From Prostheceraeus crozeri (taxonomy: Eukaryota > Platyhelminthes > Polycladida > Euryleptidae): a DNA stretch of 64,000 nt. Under the pieces are notes generated by a model. The model did not search any database, was not told the DNA's origin, and worked only from the letters and a program-made list of their open reading frames with translations. The stretch spans positions 26,808 through 90,807 of the forward strand of contig CAJQUW010000464.1 of assembly GCA_907163375.1 (NCBI GenBank), in the 5' to 3' direction. A program made the position numbers and the translations under genes. Position 1 is the first letter of the stretch. Each line of letters begins with the position of its first letter. Positions 20,884-30,809 of this stretch are shown here, in pieces.

Positions 20884-20940
20884 CCGTTGCCCGGCGACCG
20901 CTGTCAGCAGTTGCCTCGAGTGTCAACGGCGACCTTCATC
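20773..20940. repeat. GC-rich GTCGCC/GGCGAC repeat at copy A breakpoint
   Basis: Starting exactly where Polinton homology ends, this sequence is built from GTCGCC, GGCGAC and close variants in both orientations (for example CCGCCGCCCGGCGACTCC). It differs sharply in composition from both sides. It may have promoted the break that truncated copy A. Confidence 0.7.
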
Positions 20941-23867
20941 ATATGTCTGGTTTTAGCATTTAACTACCTCCATGATGTCAGAAAGGCAATATTCCGGCTT
21001 CGCAAAACTGATAAATTGCAAAAATTTCGGCAATCAGCTTCAGAGTTTCTAATTAAGACTCAAATGTAGAATGCTTGTGGAAAAAGATGCTTCTGATGCA
21101 GAAATTCGAACGCATTTAATCAAACTAGATCGATGCATTTCCCGCGAGAAAATGAGTCGTGGGTCCCTCGTCAAAAAGTCTTGGGCCACATGAAAGAATT
21201 GGGACCAACAAATTTTTCGAAAAATGGCTTATTTGGAAGTAAAAATGCATGATCATATCAATTTGTGACCGCTCTCATCGAAAAATGACGTGAAATGTGA
21301 TGTCTTGAAGTCGAGGTTTGGGCCCCCCCCCCAATTTTCACGTTTATTTTTTTGACAGGGACTGGTCGTGAGTCAGCCCTTAAATTCACACGAGCTAATT
21401 TTGAAATAGAACGACCCCAGAGTTGTCACACACATTGAGCAGCGAATTTGTTGTGATTTCTAAGAAAATCGTATCTCCACTGTTAGTGGACTTGCCCGAA
21501 ACTGTCATCGATCGGCTGTCTGGCACATCTGGGCAAGTTTTTCCCTTGGAATAAATAACCTTAGCTCTCATTTCTCTCAGTGATTTTCGCTACATGATGA
21601 TGATGCATTCAATCGTGAAATGTTGCGTCAAACATCTTTGGTTGCAATGCTTCATATATATTTGCATGACGCATCGATGACAATGAAAAAAATTGCTCAA
21701 AATTCTTGACTTGACCGTGAACTTTATATCATTCTGACCATGATTCTGACTATGCCTGAATTTCACCGCTTGTCAATTTTTTGGTCAATCAAGGTTGCAA
21801 GTTGTATTATTGTTCATTCATTAAATTGTGAATGAATGGAAGAATCCTCAATGAGTGTTGCATAATATCTCGGTCGCTTCAAGCCTGTGATACAGTGAGG
21901 GAGAGAAGGGAGAGAGAGAATTCTATTAATAGAAGAGCGCTTTGTCCAGTCCAGCCCGATAGCAGATAACTTTCTCGTGCGCCTTCGATAGCGCAGCGCA
22001 ATCGGAAGATCACATTTCAACTCGAGGGGTGAAATAGAGGTCATCGCTTCATTCCACAAAAAGAAATAGCGCAGAATAATCTGGAAGTTTCATTCGTGTC
22101 TCTACACTGTTAGGCAAAATGGTCCGTATTACAGGTAGGAAAGGGTCCGTATTACAGGTAGGAAAGGGTCCGTATTACGATGGTCCGAAATTATTTTGAG
22201 AAAAATTCTGTCACGTGTGTTATTTATTACTGATTAATGCTTGCATACCTGAAAAATTGCTAACAATAAGGTTTAAAGAAAAAAGCGAAGTTGATTTTAT
22301 TCAATATTGCATGAAATCTTTAGAGGGTCCGTATTCACAATATATGTGAAGGTCCGAAATATGGTCTGCAATATTTCATAGGGTCCGTAGGCCACACTGG
22401 TTGACAAAATTGCGGAAAAATTGCAATATATATCCGATAATACAGAAATAGTACAATTTATAATTTGATGATATAAAACTATTACGATTTATATATAAAC
22501 TGAAAAATTGCAGTTTCTGAAAGTTATATATATTGCAATAAAATCATATGAAATGCAAATTATGAAAAGTATTGTAGAGGGCGCTCAAAGAGATCAATGA
22601 CTTAGAATATGGTTAGAATAGAATGTATGAATCAGATTGTCTGTAGGTGCGGTGACTTATTATTTTACGCCCGTATTATAAGACGCATAACATTTCGAGA
22701 GGCTCTTACTGACTTAAAATGACTGTATCACTCAACGTCTTTTGGAATTCATTGCAATGCAGTTGTAACATCTCAATGTCAGCTTAATGACGTAAGCAAG
22801 TTAACAATGAGTGACATTCAGCGGGTGCTCCATCCATCCACTTCTTCAGCAATTAAAAGATTCATCAATTATTCTCCTATCACCCACCCCATCAATGTCT
22901 TCATTTCTCATTCACATTCATTAACATTAACATATGGGAAACTAGCAGAGCGTTGATTTGAGAATCACCTGCTCCATCTCAATCATCATTCGTTGATTTT
23001 AACTTGTAAAACTTTAACATTTCTGTACATGTGATTGATTTCACTGAGAAGAAAATGAATATATATATATTTGGTTTTGAGTTCTAGAGCAATGAAAAGT
23101 TATGCTTTGAAGCGTAAATCAAGGATTTAGATATCATTTGTGGATTAAGGGACATTTGAAATGATCTTCAGATCAGAAAAGGAATGAAACATTCAACACA
23201 AGTGACAAACTTAATCATACGAAAGAGTCAGCGCTCCTTTTTAATTGGCTTAAATTTGATGATAGACCAATGAGAATACGCCGACTGCTTTCAACGGATA
23301 ATGAAATTAGAATTTGCTGTCTTCGACGAGTGAGAACTGCAAAACTTACGCTCCTGTTCTTTCAAATGAACTACACGTCTGTCGCATCGTTTTTTATGTG
23401 ATTACCATTGAGTGAAATGGTATGTGAATAAGACATAAATAATATTCAACGTTCGCATAAATTTAAACCATTGATAATTATTTATGTAACATATTTCTGT
23501 GAATACCCCGGAATACCCTTGAATTATGAGAATGTTATGCTGTACCTTTAAAATGTAGAATTATGGTTAATAATTATTTTTGAATTGAGACTCGAAACAG
23601 TAAGAGTCGCATTTTAATAACCTGTATTATTCATATTATAAATTGCATTGGATAGGTAAGAATATGTTTAGGGAGGAGAAAAGTGAAGACCTCGTGGCCT
23701 CGACATGTCGCTCGCCATGTCCATCAAAATCAAAACTCGAGTTCGGTAGACGAGAGTTATTAGAAAGTTATCTTGAAGGTTTATTCGACTCACGCACGGC
23801 GAAAAGAAGTTAAAAACTGTATTCCTTAGCATTAATTTCCTATTACACATAGGGAAGAATAGGCAAT
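20941..23867. other. Host-like spacer between the two Polintons
   Basis: AT-rich sequence without a supported gene. Open frames are short and unrelated to Polinton proteins. It contains the GGTCCGTATT repeats at 22121-22390. About 2.9 kb of non-element DNA means the two copies are separate insertions or the product of a rearrangement, not a direct head-to-tail dimer. Confidence 0.6.
22121..22390. repeat. Short repeats of GGTCCGTATT
   Basis: GGTCCGTATT occurs at 22121, 22144, 22168 and 22325, two of them in a 23-bp tandem unit with ACAGGTAGGAAAG, and the variant GGTCCGAAAT occurs twice. No gene or known element is recognised. Confidence 0.6.
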
Positions 23868-26230
23868 AGTAGTAAGAAAACGGCGAACACCAGATAGCGC
23901 AAGATGGCCGCCATCGCTGACGTCCCCCCCCCTCTGGAACGGCGGAGTGCCGTGGTCGGCCGCCGTGGTGCTTCGGGTCTGAGTCCCCCCCTCTGGAACG
24001 ATAGAGTGTCGTGGTGGACTTGGGCGACCGCCAGGATTAGTCTTGAGGCTATAGTGTGTGATGTTTTTCGTGCAATCTGCTGAATGTTGGGTTGTAAAAT
24101 GGGTTGTTTCGAGTGGAAGGAGTGGTCGGATGAGAAAACGGAGGTCGGATTCGTATTCAGCGTGAAATTCTGCATCGGTAGGGTGAGTTTCAAGGCAATC
24201 GGAGAGAAAAAATTTTCGGCTGACGTCCCCCCCCCTGGACAGCTTGCTTCGATTTTGGCTTCCAGTGGACGGATTTTGTCGTGCGATAGCTCGTTTGAAA
24301 GCTAAGAGTGAGACAAATTCAGTGAAAGAAACGGCTTGTTCATATCTGTCTTCATTCAAAAGTTAGAGCGGTTACAAGATTTTAGGTCGGAGCTCGCTCA
24401 CCTAAAAAAATCCTAAGTGTCAGAGTGACTTTGTATGGGTAAAATTTTGAAAATTTTCCAAAGTGTGGAATTTCGACCTGGGACCGTCACCAAAACATTT
24501 TTCATCAAATTTCACTGACCTCCCCCCCCCTCTGGACAGCTTGCTTCGATCTTGGCTTCCAGTGGACGGATTTTGTCGTGCGATAGCTCGTTTGAAAGCT
24601 AAGAGTGAGACAAATTCAGTGAAAGAATCGGCTTGTTCCTATCTGTCTTCATTCAAAAGTTAGAGCGGTTACAAGATTTTAGGTCGGAGCTCGCTCACCT
24701 GAAAAAATCCTAAGTGTCAGAGTGGCTTTGTATGGGTAAAATTTTGAAAATTTTCCAAAGTGTGGAATTTCGACCTGGGACCGTCACCAAAACATTTTTC
24801 ATCAAATTTTGAAATTTCACTGACGTCCCCCCCCTCTGGACAGCTTGCTTCGATCTTGGCTTCCAGTGGACGGATTTTGTCGTGCGATAGCTCGTTTGAA
24901 AGCTAAGAGTGAGACAAATTCAGTGAAAGAAACGGCTAGTTCCTATCTGTCTTCATTCAAAAGTTAGAGCGGTTACAAGATTTTAGGTTGGAGCTCGCTC
25001 ACCTGAAAAAATCCTAAGTGTCAGAGTGACTTTGTATGGGTAAAATTTTGAAAATTTTCCAAAGTGTGGAATTTCGACCTGGGACCGTCACCAAAACATT
25101 TTTCATCAAATTTTGAAATTTCACTGACGTCCCCCCCCCTCTGGACAGCTTGCTTCGATCTTGGCTTCCAGTGGACGGATTTTGTCGTGCGATAGCTCGT
25201 TTGAAAGCTAAGAGTGAGACAAATTCAGTGAAAGAAACGGCTTGTTCCTATCTGTCTTCATTCAAAAGTTAGAGCGGTTACAAGATTTTAGGTCGGAGCT
25301 CGCTCACCTGAAAAAATCCTAAGTGTCAGAGTGACTTTGTATGGGTAAAATTTTGAAAATTTTCCAAAGTGTGGAATTTCGACCTGGGACCGTCACCAAA
25401 ACATTTTTCATCAAATTTCACTGACCTCCCCCCCCCTCTGGACAGCTAGCTTCGATCTTGGCTTCTAGTGGACGGATTTTGTCGTGCGATAGCTCGTTTG
25501 AAAGCTAAGAGTGAGACAAATTCAGTGAAAGAAACGGCTTGTTCCTATCTGTCTTCGTTCAAAAGTTAGAGCGGTTACAAGATTTTAGGTCGGAGCTCGC
25601 TCACCTGAAAAAATCCTAAGTGTCAGAGTGACTTTGTATGGGTAAAATTTTGAAAATTTTCCAAAGTGTGGAATTTCGACCTGGGACCGTCACCAAAACA
25701 TTTTTCATCAAATTTCACTGACCTCCCCCCCCTCTGGACAGCTAGCTTCGATCTTGGCTTCTAGTGGACGGATTTTGTCGTGCAATAGCTCGTTTGAAAG
25801 CTAAGAGTGAGACAAATTCAGTGAAAGAAACGGCTTGTTCATATCTGTCTTCATTCAAAAGTTAGAGCGGTTACAAGATTTTAGGTCGGAGCTCGCTCAC
25901 CTGAAAAAATCCTAAGTGTCAGAGTGGCTTTGTATGGGTAAAATTTTGAAAATTTTCCAAAGTGTGGAATTTCGACCTGGGACCGTCACCAAAACATTTT
26001 TCATCAAATTTCTCTGAACGAGGGGGGGAGGGGGGGAGTCAGTGAAATTTGATGAAAAATGTTTTGGTAAAGGTCCCAGGTCGAAATTCGGAAGTTTTAA
26101 ATTTTTCAAAATTTTCACCACACTGGAGCTCTCACACTTAGGAATTTTTTCACTTGTGGCATGTTACATGGACATGTGCTGACGGACCAACTTCCCGTGA
26201 TCATATGAGAATGGTTCAGGTGTCATATTG
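23868..26230. repeat. Left terminal repeat array (B)
   Basis: After the terminal segment, a unit of about 300 bp repeats roughly six times. The word CTGGACAGCT(T/A)GCTTCGAT recurs near 24235, 24532, 24836, 25140, 25438 and 25735. Each unit contains C-runs, GTGGACGGATTTTGTCGTGC, AAGTTAGAGCGGTTACAAG and CCAAAACATTTTTCATCAAA. The array ends in the inverted half-unit (palindrome 25967-26089). Units differ by only a few bases, indicating recent homogenisation. Confidence 0.9.
25967..26089. repeat. Long palindrome at inner end of terminal repeat (B)
   Basis: Same structure as 6324-6448: the arm GAATTTCGACCTGGGACC... with CCAAAACATTTTTCATC is mirrored after a G-rich spacer. A hairpin or cruciform of about 45 bp could form. 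Confidence 0.85.
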
Positions 26231-26324
26231 TAAAGAATGATGAGACGAATCGTTTGCAACAAACCGCATGTCGCTACGATGAATACTTTCGGAGATAGAG
26301 CCATTTTAAGTTTTCTTCCGAGCA

Positions 26325-26332
26325 TATATAAA
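26325..26332 (+). promoter_or_regulatory. TATA box of the coiled-coil gene (B)
   Basis: TATATAAA in the same context as copy A (GAGCATATATAAACCCC), 42 bp before the leader splice donor. Confidence 0.7.
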
Positions 26333-26373
26333 CCCCCGACAACGTAAGTCTGATCACTTCATCGAAAGACGAG

Positions 26374-26906
26374 GTAAGCGACGGTCGTCGCTCTGAGCTC
26401 CCGATATCGGGTGTTTCAAAGGACTCTATCTTTTGAAGTAGGCAAGCTATCTTCTTACTTCAAAGTTTGTATGATAGAGTTTGATAGTGTCTTTACTACT
26501 GATAAAATTTTTTAAAAGTAGTATGAGTAGTAAAATGCGGAATTTTTTAAAAATTCTTAATTTTCACTTTTTTCAAAGTTTTAACATATAGACTAAGGTT
26601 TTCAAGTATCCTGAGTTCAAATATGCTATCAGATTTGAAATTTAACTAAGTCTAAGGCAGCTTTGAGGGGTTAGATCCCAGCTACTGATCACTACCTTTG
26701 ACTCGGCGTTCCTGTTACCACTTCGGGGCAGTGACAATGATGTCTTCAGCTGTAAAGAGCGGGTATCGGGGAAGATCTCTCACTTCCCTAGTGATCAGTA
26801 CAAGGCCTTCGGGCTGTTGACGGGATCGAGTGCCACTCACTACACTCTTTAGGAATATGACTGTACTACATGATTCCAAACTTATACAAATTTCATTATC
26901 TTACAG
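26374..26906 (+). other. 5' UTR intron of the coiled-coil gene (B)
   Basis: Donor GTAAGCG, acceptor TTATCTTACAG. The open frame running upstream of 26924 lies mostly inside this intron, so it is not the protein's N-terminus. Confidence 0.65.
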
Positions 26907-26923
26907 CTAACGATAAATCTAAC

Positions 26924-28102
26924 ATGGCTAATGACAGGAACCGCAAATACCATATTAAAATGTGCTCATGTGGGCGAGTTAATCGCAGTGCGGACGCCAA
27001 GGCTCATGTCAAGAAGGCGGGCACCGGCCACATGATTATCTTGAATAGGGTTGCGTGCGTGAAGTGTAGAGTGCTGAAGGGTGATGAGGATGAGGCGCGT
27101 TTTTACAGAGTGCATGCTGACTGTAGTGGTGGTTTAGTGACTGATTTGAGATTTACGCAGTTGATTGTGGAAGAGAGGGAGCGAATGTTGGCGATCGAGC
27201 GAGAGGGTAAGGCTGAGAATGTTGTTGAGAATGTTGTTGAGAATGATGAGTTGGCGAGAGCGGTTGCGTCGTTGGAGGGTGAGATTGAGCGAAAGAGAGT
27301 GCTTGAGAGTGATGATGAGGATGATGTGGATTTAGATAGGGAGCGTGTGAGGAAGCGTGTGAGGAAGTTGAGCTCTTCGTCATCGGAGGTGTCAAACATC
27401 GTCATCACCGACCCCCCGAAGAGCTCATCTTCCCCAAAAGTGAAGAGTGGTGGGATTCGTGTGCAGTCGGCGAGGTGGTTGAAGGATGAAGAGAAGAGGC
27501 ATGTTTCGCAGCAGATGGCGCATGATTTGTTGGTGAATAAGTATGAGAGTTTGAAGAAAGTGAAGGATGAAGTTGTGAAGGAGTTGGATGAGTTGAAAAA
27601 GAAGGAACTGAAGTCGAAGGAGGTGGCGGATGAAAACATTAGAATGAGGCGTTGTGTGACTGATTTGAAGAATAAGACGCGAGAGTTGGAAGAGAAGAAT
27701 GATGAGTGTGAGAAGAGGGCGAGTGCTGCGGAGAGAAGAATGAGAGATGCAGAAGCGAAGTTTGAGGAGATGATGAAGGAGATGAGTGTGTTGAGAGCGA
27801 GGAATGTTGAGTTGGAGAGGACTGTGGCTCGGCGGGGTGATGAGAGGCAGGCGTATGAGAAGTTGGAGCGCATGAGGGATGAGTGGGAACGTGTGAATGA
27901 GGATCGTTTGTTTGAGTTTCACATCCCTATTCGGGATAATCATTTGGCCGGCGAAGTACTCGTCAATCAAAATCTGGACGAGTCCATCCTATGTTATAAC
28001 GGTCATCCGACGAAAAAATGCCTCCACGCCAGCCTACGAATGCGCGGCCATCTCCACAAATTTTCGATTCGGAAACGCGCGAGACTGCCAAAGGATGACT
28101 AA
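26924..28102 (+). CDS. Zinc-binding/coiled-coil Polinton protein (B)
   Basis: A 392-aa protein. Start chosen at MANDRNRK because it follows the leader intron and matches copy A. It has N-terminal CSCG, CVKC and HADC Cys/His pairs, then a long E/K/R-rich coiled coil, then a C-terminal Cys/His patch (LCYNGHPTKKCLH). A four-residue basic duplication (RKRVRK) near residue 140 is absent in copy A and makes a stronger candidate nuclear signal. Function unknown. It is followed by ribozyme B1. Confidence 0.75.
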   Translation: MANDRNRKYHIKMCSCGRVNRSADAKAHVKKAGTGHMIILNRVACVKCRVLKGDEDEARFYRVHADCSGGLVTDLRFTQLIVEERERMLAIEREGKAENVVENVVENDELARAVASLEGEIERKRVLESDDEDDVDLDRERVRKRVRKLSSSSSEVSNIVITDPPKSSSSPKVKSGGIRVQSARWLKDEEKRHVSQQMAHDLLVNKYESLKKVKDEVVKELDELKKKELKSKEVADENIRMRRCVTDLKNKTRELEEKNDECEKRASAAERRMRDAEAKFEEMMKEMSVLRARNVELERTVARRGDERQAYEKLERMRDEWERVNEDRLFEFHIPIRDNHLAGEVLVNQNLDESILCYNGHPTKKCLHASLRMRGHLHKFSIRKRARLPKDD

Positions 28103-28106
28103 CTTG

Positions 28107-28167
28107 GTAAGTGAAAAAGTAAATAAGATAGTATATCCTATTCTAATACATATCATTTTCATTGCAG
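28107..28167 (+). other. 3' UTR intron of the coiled-coil gene (B)
   Basis: GTAAGTG begins 4 nt after the stop codon; the acceptor is TTTTCATTGCAG. It is conserved with copy A apart from one extra base. Confidence 0.6.
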
Positions 28168-28240
28168 ATCTTTGCCCGCCTTCACCACCCCATCACGTCA
28201 CTCCCGAGAACGAACCATCGGCTCTCTTAAGGGCCACCTA

Positions 28241-28309
28241 GGGGCAAGACATGATAGAACCTCCACGCGGTTTGCCCTGGGCAGTCTTCGGACTGGCGAA
28301 TACTATCAT
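28241..28309 (+). ncRNA. HDV-like self-cleaving ribozyme B1
   Basis: P1 GGGGCAA/TTGCCCT, P2 ATGATAG/CTATCAT, P3 ACC/GGT with loop TCCACGC, CTGGGC joining region, P4 AGTC-TTCG-GACT and J4/2 GGCGAA, with the catalytic C expected at 28297. The predicted cut is before G28241. Against A1 the only core difference is the P4 loop (TTCG for TTTG). Confidence 0.92.
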
Positions 28310-28360
28310 TAAGTTGAAACTGCTATCAGTCAACTTGAACGTTGCGTCGCGTTAGAGGGG

Positions 28361-28368
28361 TATATAAA
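28361..28368 (+). promoter_or_regulatory. TATA box of the 88-aa gene (B)
   Basis: TATATAAA, 39 bp before the ATG at 28400, just downstream of ribozyme B1 and its trailing hairpin. Confidence 0.7.
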
Positions 28369-28399
28369 CCACTGCCTCTCATTTCATTTCATTTCAATC

Positions 28400-28666
28400 A
28401 TGCAGACGCCGAACAGTCAAGTCAGCTCTCCTCGCGGACCGCAGTTAAGGCCGCGAAATTTATTTGAGGAGTTTGTCAGGCTAGAGGAGCAAGACAGAGT
28501 TTTTAATAATCTTGCTCGGATTGGCAATCCGATGACAGCAACTGCTGTCAATCCAACGGAATGGCGCTACATTCCACTTTTTAGCCATGTACCAGTTAGT
28601 GTGGAAGTCGACAGTGCTACCAAAGAGAGAGTCAAAGACTCTCTCAGCAGAATTGGTAGGGTGTAA
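28400..28666 (+). CDS. 88-aa left-arm protein (B)
   Basis: MQTPNSQVSS... ending SLSRIGRV; the same length as copy A with four or five substitutions and no indel. No family recognised. It is bracketed by its own TATA box and ribozyme B2, so it is probably a true short gene. Confidence 0.65.
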   Translation: MQTPNSQVSSPRGPQLRPRNLFEEFVRLEEQDRVFNNLARIGNPMTATAVNPTEWRYIPLFSHVPVSVEVDSATKERVKDSLSRIGRV

Positions 28667-28716
28667 GATGACGTTACTCCCGAGAATGAACCATCGGCTC
28701 TCTTAAGGGCCACCAT

Positions 28717-28785
28717 GGGGCAAGACATGATAGAACCTCCTCGCGGTTTGCCCTGGGCAGTCTTCGGACTGGCGAATACTATCAT
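28717..28785 (+). ncRNA. HDV-like self-cleaving ribozyme B2
   Basis: Complete HDV-like core: P1 GGGGCAA/TTGCCCT, P2 ATGATAG/CTATCAT, P3 loop TCCTCGC, P4 AGTC-TTCG-GACT and J4/2 GGCGAA, with the catalytic C expected at 28773. It lies 51 bp after the 88-aa stop codon. Confidence 0.93.
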
Positions 28786-28884
28786 TAAGTTGAATCTGCT
28801 ATCAGTCAACTTGAACATTATGCAGTCGATTGCTATCCCTGAAGCATTCTGATTCGCTGTTGAGCAATTCATTGTTGAAAACCC

Positions 28885-28891
28885 TATATAA
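28885..28891 (+). promoter_or_regulatory. TATA box of the 84-aa gene (B)
   Basis: TATATAA in AACCCTATATAAGCCAG, 48 bp before the ATG at 28933; mutated in copy A. Confidence 0.65.
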
Positions 28892-28932
28892 GCCAGAAGA
28901 TTGTAGCGCTTCTCATTCAATTTGAAGTCACG

Positions 28933-29187
28933 ATGGAAGCGACATCTACCGACAACATTCCCGTCTTCACCGATGAAGACAACGCCATTCCCGAGTTCGT
29001 CATCCTCGACGAGTGGGATGAGGAGGATGAGAAGAAGGGGAAGATCAAGAGGATCGTTTGGACGGATGAGGTGTGGACTCCAAATACCACCCGCATCCGA
29101 AAGGTGCCAGATGCACCAGTACGACCTCGGCGGTATAGGGTATACGAGAACCTAACCGTCATACCCATTGACTATTCAAGCCAATAG
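28933..29187 (+). CDS. 84-aa acidic left-arm protein (B)
   Basis: MEATSTDNIP..., with the acidic DEWDEEDEKK stretch and the basic VRPRRYRVYE stretch, ending IPIDYSSQ. Same length as copy A. Unknown family. It is followed after 51 bp by ribozyme B3. Confidence 0.65.
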   Translation: MEATSTDNIPVFTDEDNAIPEFVILDEWDEEDEKKGKIKRIVWTDEVWTPNTTRIRKVPDAPVRPRRYRVYENLTVIPIDYSSQ

Positions 29188-29238
29188 TCATCTTGTTACT
29201 CCCGAGAACGAACCATCGGCTCTCTTAAGGGCCACCAT

Positions 29239-29307
29239 GGGGCAAGACATGATAGAACCTCCTCGCGGTTTGCCCTGGGCAGTCTTCGGACTGGCGAATA
29301 CTATCAT
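29239..29307 (+). ncRNA. HDV-like self-cleaving ribozyme B3
   Basis: Complete HDV-like core identical to B2 in all paired and catalytic parts, with the catalytic C expected at 29295. A perfect trailing hairpin AAGTTGA-AT-CTG-CTAT-CAG-TCAACTT follows from 29311. Confidence 0.93.
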
Positions 29308-29366
29308 TAAGTTGAATCTGCTATCAGTCAACTTGAACGTTGCAAATGAAGTTCGGTGTAATACTT

Positions 29367-29392
29367 CCTTTCGACGGGCGTTCCTGTAAAGG
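29367..29392 (+). ncRNA. Conserved hairpin downstream of ribozyme B3
   Basis: CCTTT-CG-ACGGG-CGTT-CCTGT-AAAGG. The A-to-G change relative to copy A turns one pair into G-U and preserves the stem. Role unknown. Confidence 0.45.
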
Positions 29393-29681
29393 GCGGCGGT
29401 GAAACCCGTAGCTATGTATACCGCAAGGGACATTCGGCAATGGTCAATCTTGTTAAACCTCTCTGCGTCATGTTTGCAAGTGATTGCCTCTGTCTCAACG
29501 TAGTATGCATTCGCGTCAGGGCGACATTTAGCCAACTGTCGAAGGTTGCCTAAAACTTTCCATTGCATACGTTATGAGAACCATGAGTTCTACCTGTCTC
29601 TATCAATGAGACGAATTGATGAATGGAATGAAATGGGAGGACACTCACGCGCCACACGCAACATAACACACTTCTCTCTTC

Positions 29682-30105
29682 CGTAGTCTAACAAGCTCTT
29701 TACACATGGATCGCAGTCGATTGCTATCCCTGTATCAGAAGTGTAAGCTATCTTAATTTTATTTGACACTATTTCATCTATTATCATCATCATCGTCCAT
29801 ATGAAATGTTTTAAGATTTACAAGTTAGACTAAGCGTGCTACTATTTCCAAATGAAAAAGTATACATGGTTAAATCATCCACTTAAGCCCATCCGTAGTC
29901 TAACAAGCTCTTTACACATGGATCGCAGTCGATTGCTATCCCTGTATCAGAAGTGTAAGCTATCTTAATTTTATTTGACACTATTTCATCTACCATTATC
30001 ACCCATATGAAATGTTATAAGATTTGCAAGTTAAACTAAGCGTGCTACTATTTCCAAATGAAAAAGTATACATGGTTAAATTATTCACTAAAGCCCCATT
30101 CAAGT
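29682..30105. repeat. Tandem duplication of about 212 bp (B)
   Basis: Units begin CGTAGTCTAACAAGCTC at 29682 and 29894; the second unit is more diverged. Same arrangement as 10065-10482. No gene. Confidence 0.9.
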
Positions 30106-30146
30106 AAGTCAGTATGAAAGCAAAGATAATACGAAATAAACATTTA

Positions 30147-30584
30147 TTATGGCATGTATTTCAAAAGGTCTTCATCGTCAATATCGTCCCAGAGTCTGAC
30201 TTCACATAGATCACAAAAACAGTTGAGCTGCTTTAAACGTTCTTCTGCAGCGTCCCTCACTTTCTCAATGTACGCCCACTCCGCCACGGTTCGCGGTTGG
30301 GAGTTAGGGGTGTACCACTCCCATATTTGATGCAAGTGCGACTTGCTGGTCATCTCCATCACCCCTTCGGCATCATATTGTAAATATTTCCACCGTATGC
30401 CTGTTAGGTCGGGCAACTCCTCTTCATCGTCCTCCGATAATGATAACTTTCGTATATTGTCGAGATTGTATGTCTTCTCCACCTTCGCCTTTCTTGGTGC
30501 ATTTGGTGTAACGAGCACCTTTGCTGATGTACATGGAGAGGAGAACTCCAATGCGGTATTTGGTGTTGTTGGAGGACTTGTCAT
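30147..30584 (-). CDS. 145-aa acidic protein divergent from polymerase (B)
   Basis: MTSPPTTPNT start, acidic SLSEDDEEELPDLTG middle and a conserved C-terminal half with WEWYTPNSQPRT and CFCDLCEVRLWDD. Longer than copy A's 130 aa owing to insertions in the variable middle. It shares a 225-bp intergenic region with the polymerase gene. Function unknown; the C-terminal Cys pairs may bind metal. Confidence 0.7.
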   Translation of the reverse strand: MTSPPTTPNTALEFSSPCTSAKVLVTPNAPRKAKVEKTYNLDNIRKLSLSEDDEEELPDLTGIRWKYLQYDAEGVMEMTSKSHLHQIWEWYTPNSQPRTVAEWAYIEKVRDAAEERLKQLNCFCDLCEVRLWDDIDDEDLLKYMP

Positions 30585-30697
30585 GTTGTCTTTGAAATGC
30601 TGACTTTGAATAATGATAACTTTAACATTTTTCTAATTCTTAAGTATACACAAGCAGCCAATCAGAATGAACATCCAATGAATGAAGAGAATGAAAG

Positions 30698-30705
30698 TAT
30701 ATAAG
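30698..30705 (+). promoter_or_regulatory. TATA box of polymerase gene (B)
   Basis: TATATAAG, about 110 bp before the ATG-only first exon at 30810. Confidence 0.65.
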
Positions 30706-30809
30706 CAAAGTGACATTCATGTCATTTCATTTAATCTGTGAATCATAAAAGTGACGAACGCACGATCTCTCTCTTTGACTATTATTCTGTCTGATCATAT
30801 TTCATTAAA

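Noticed and set aside
26870-26923. N-terminal extension of the copy B coiled-coil protein
   Set aside because: Lies largely inside the predicted leader intron and is absent from copy A.
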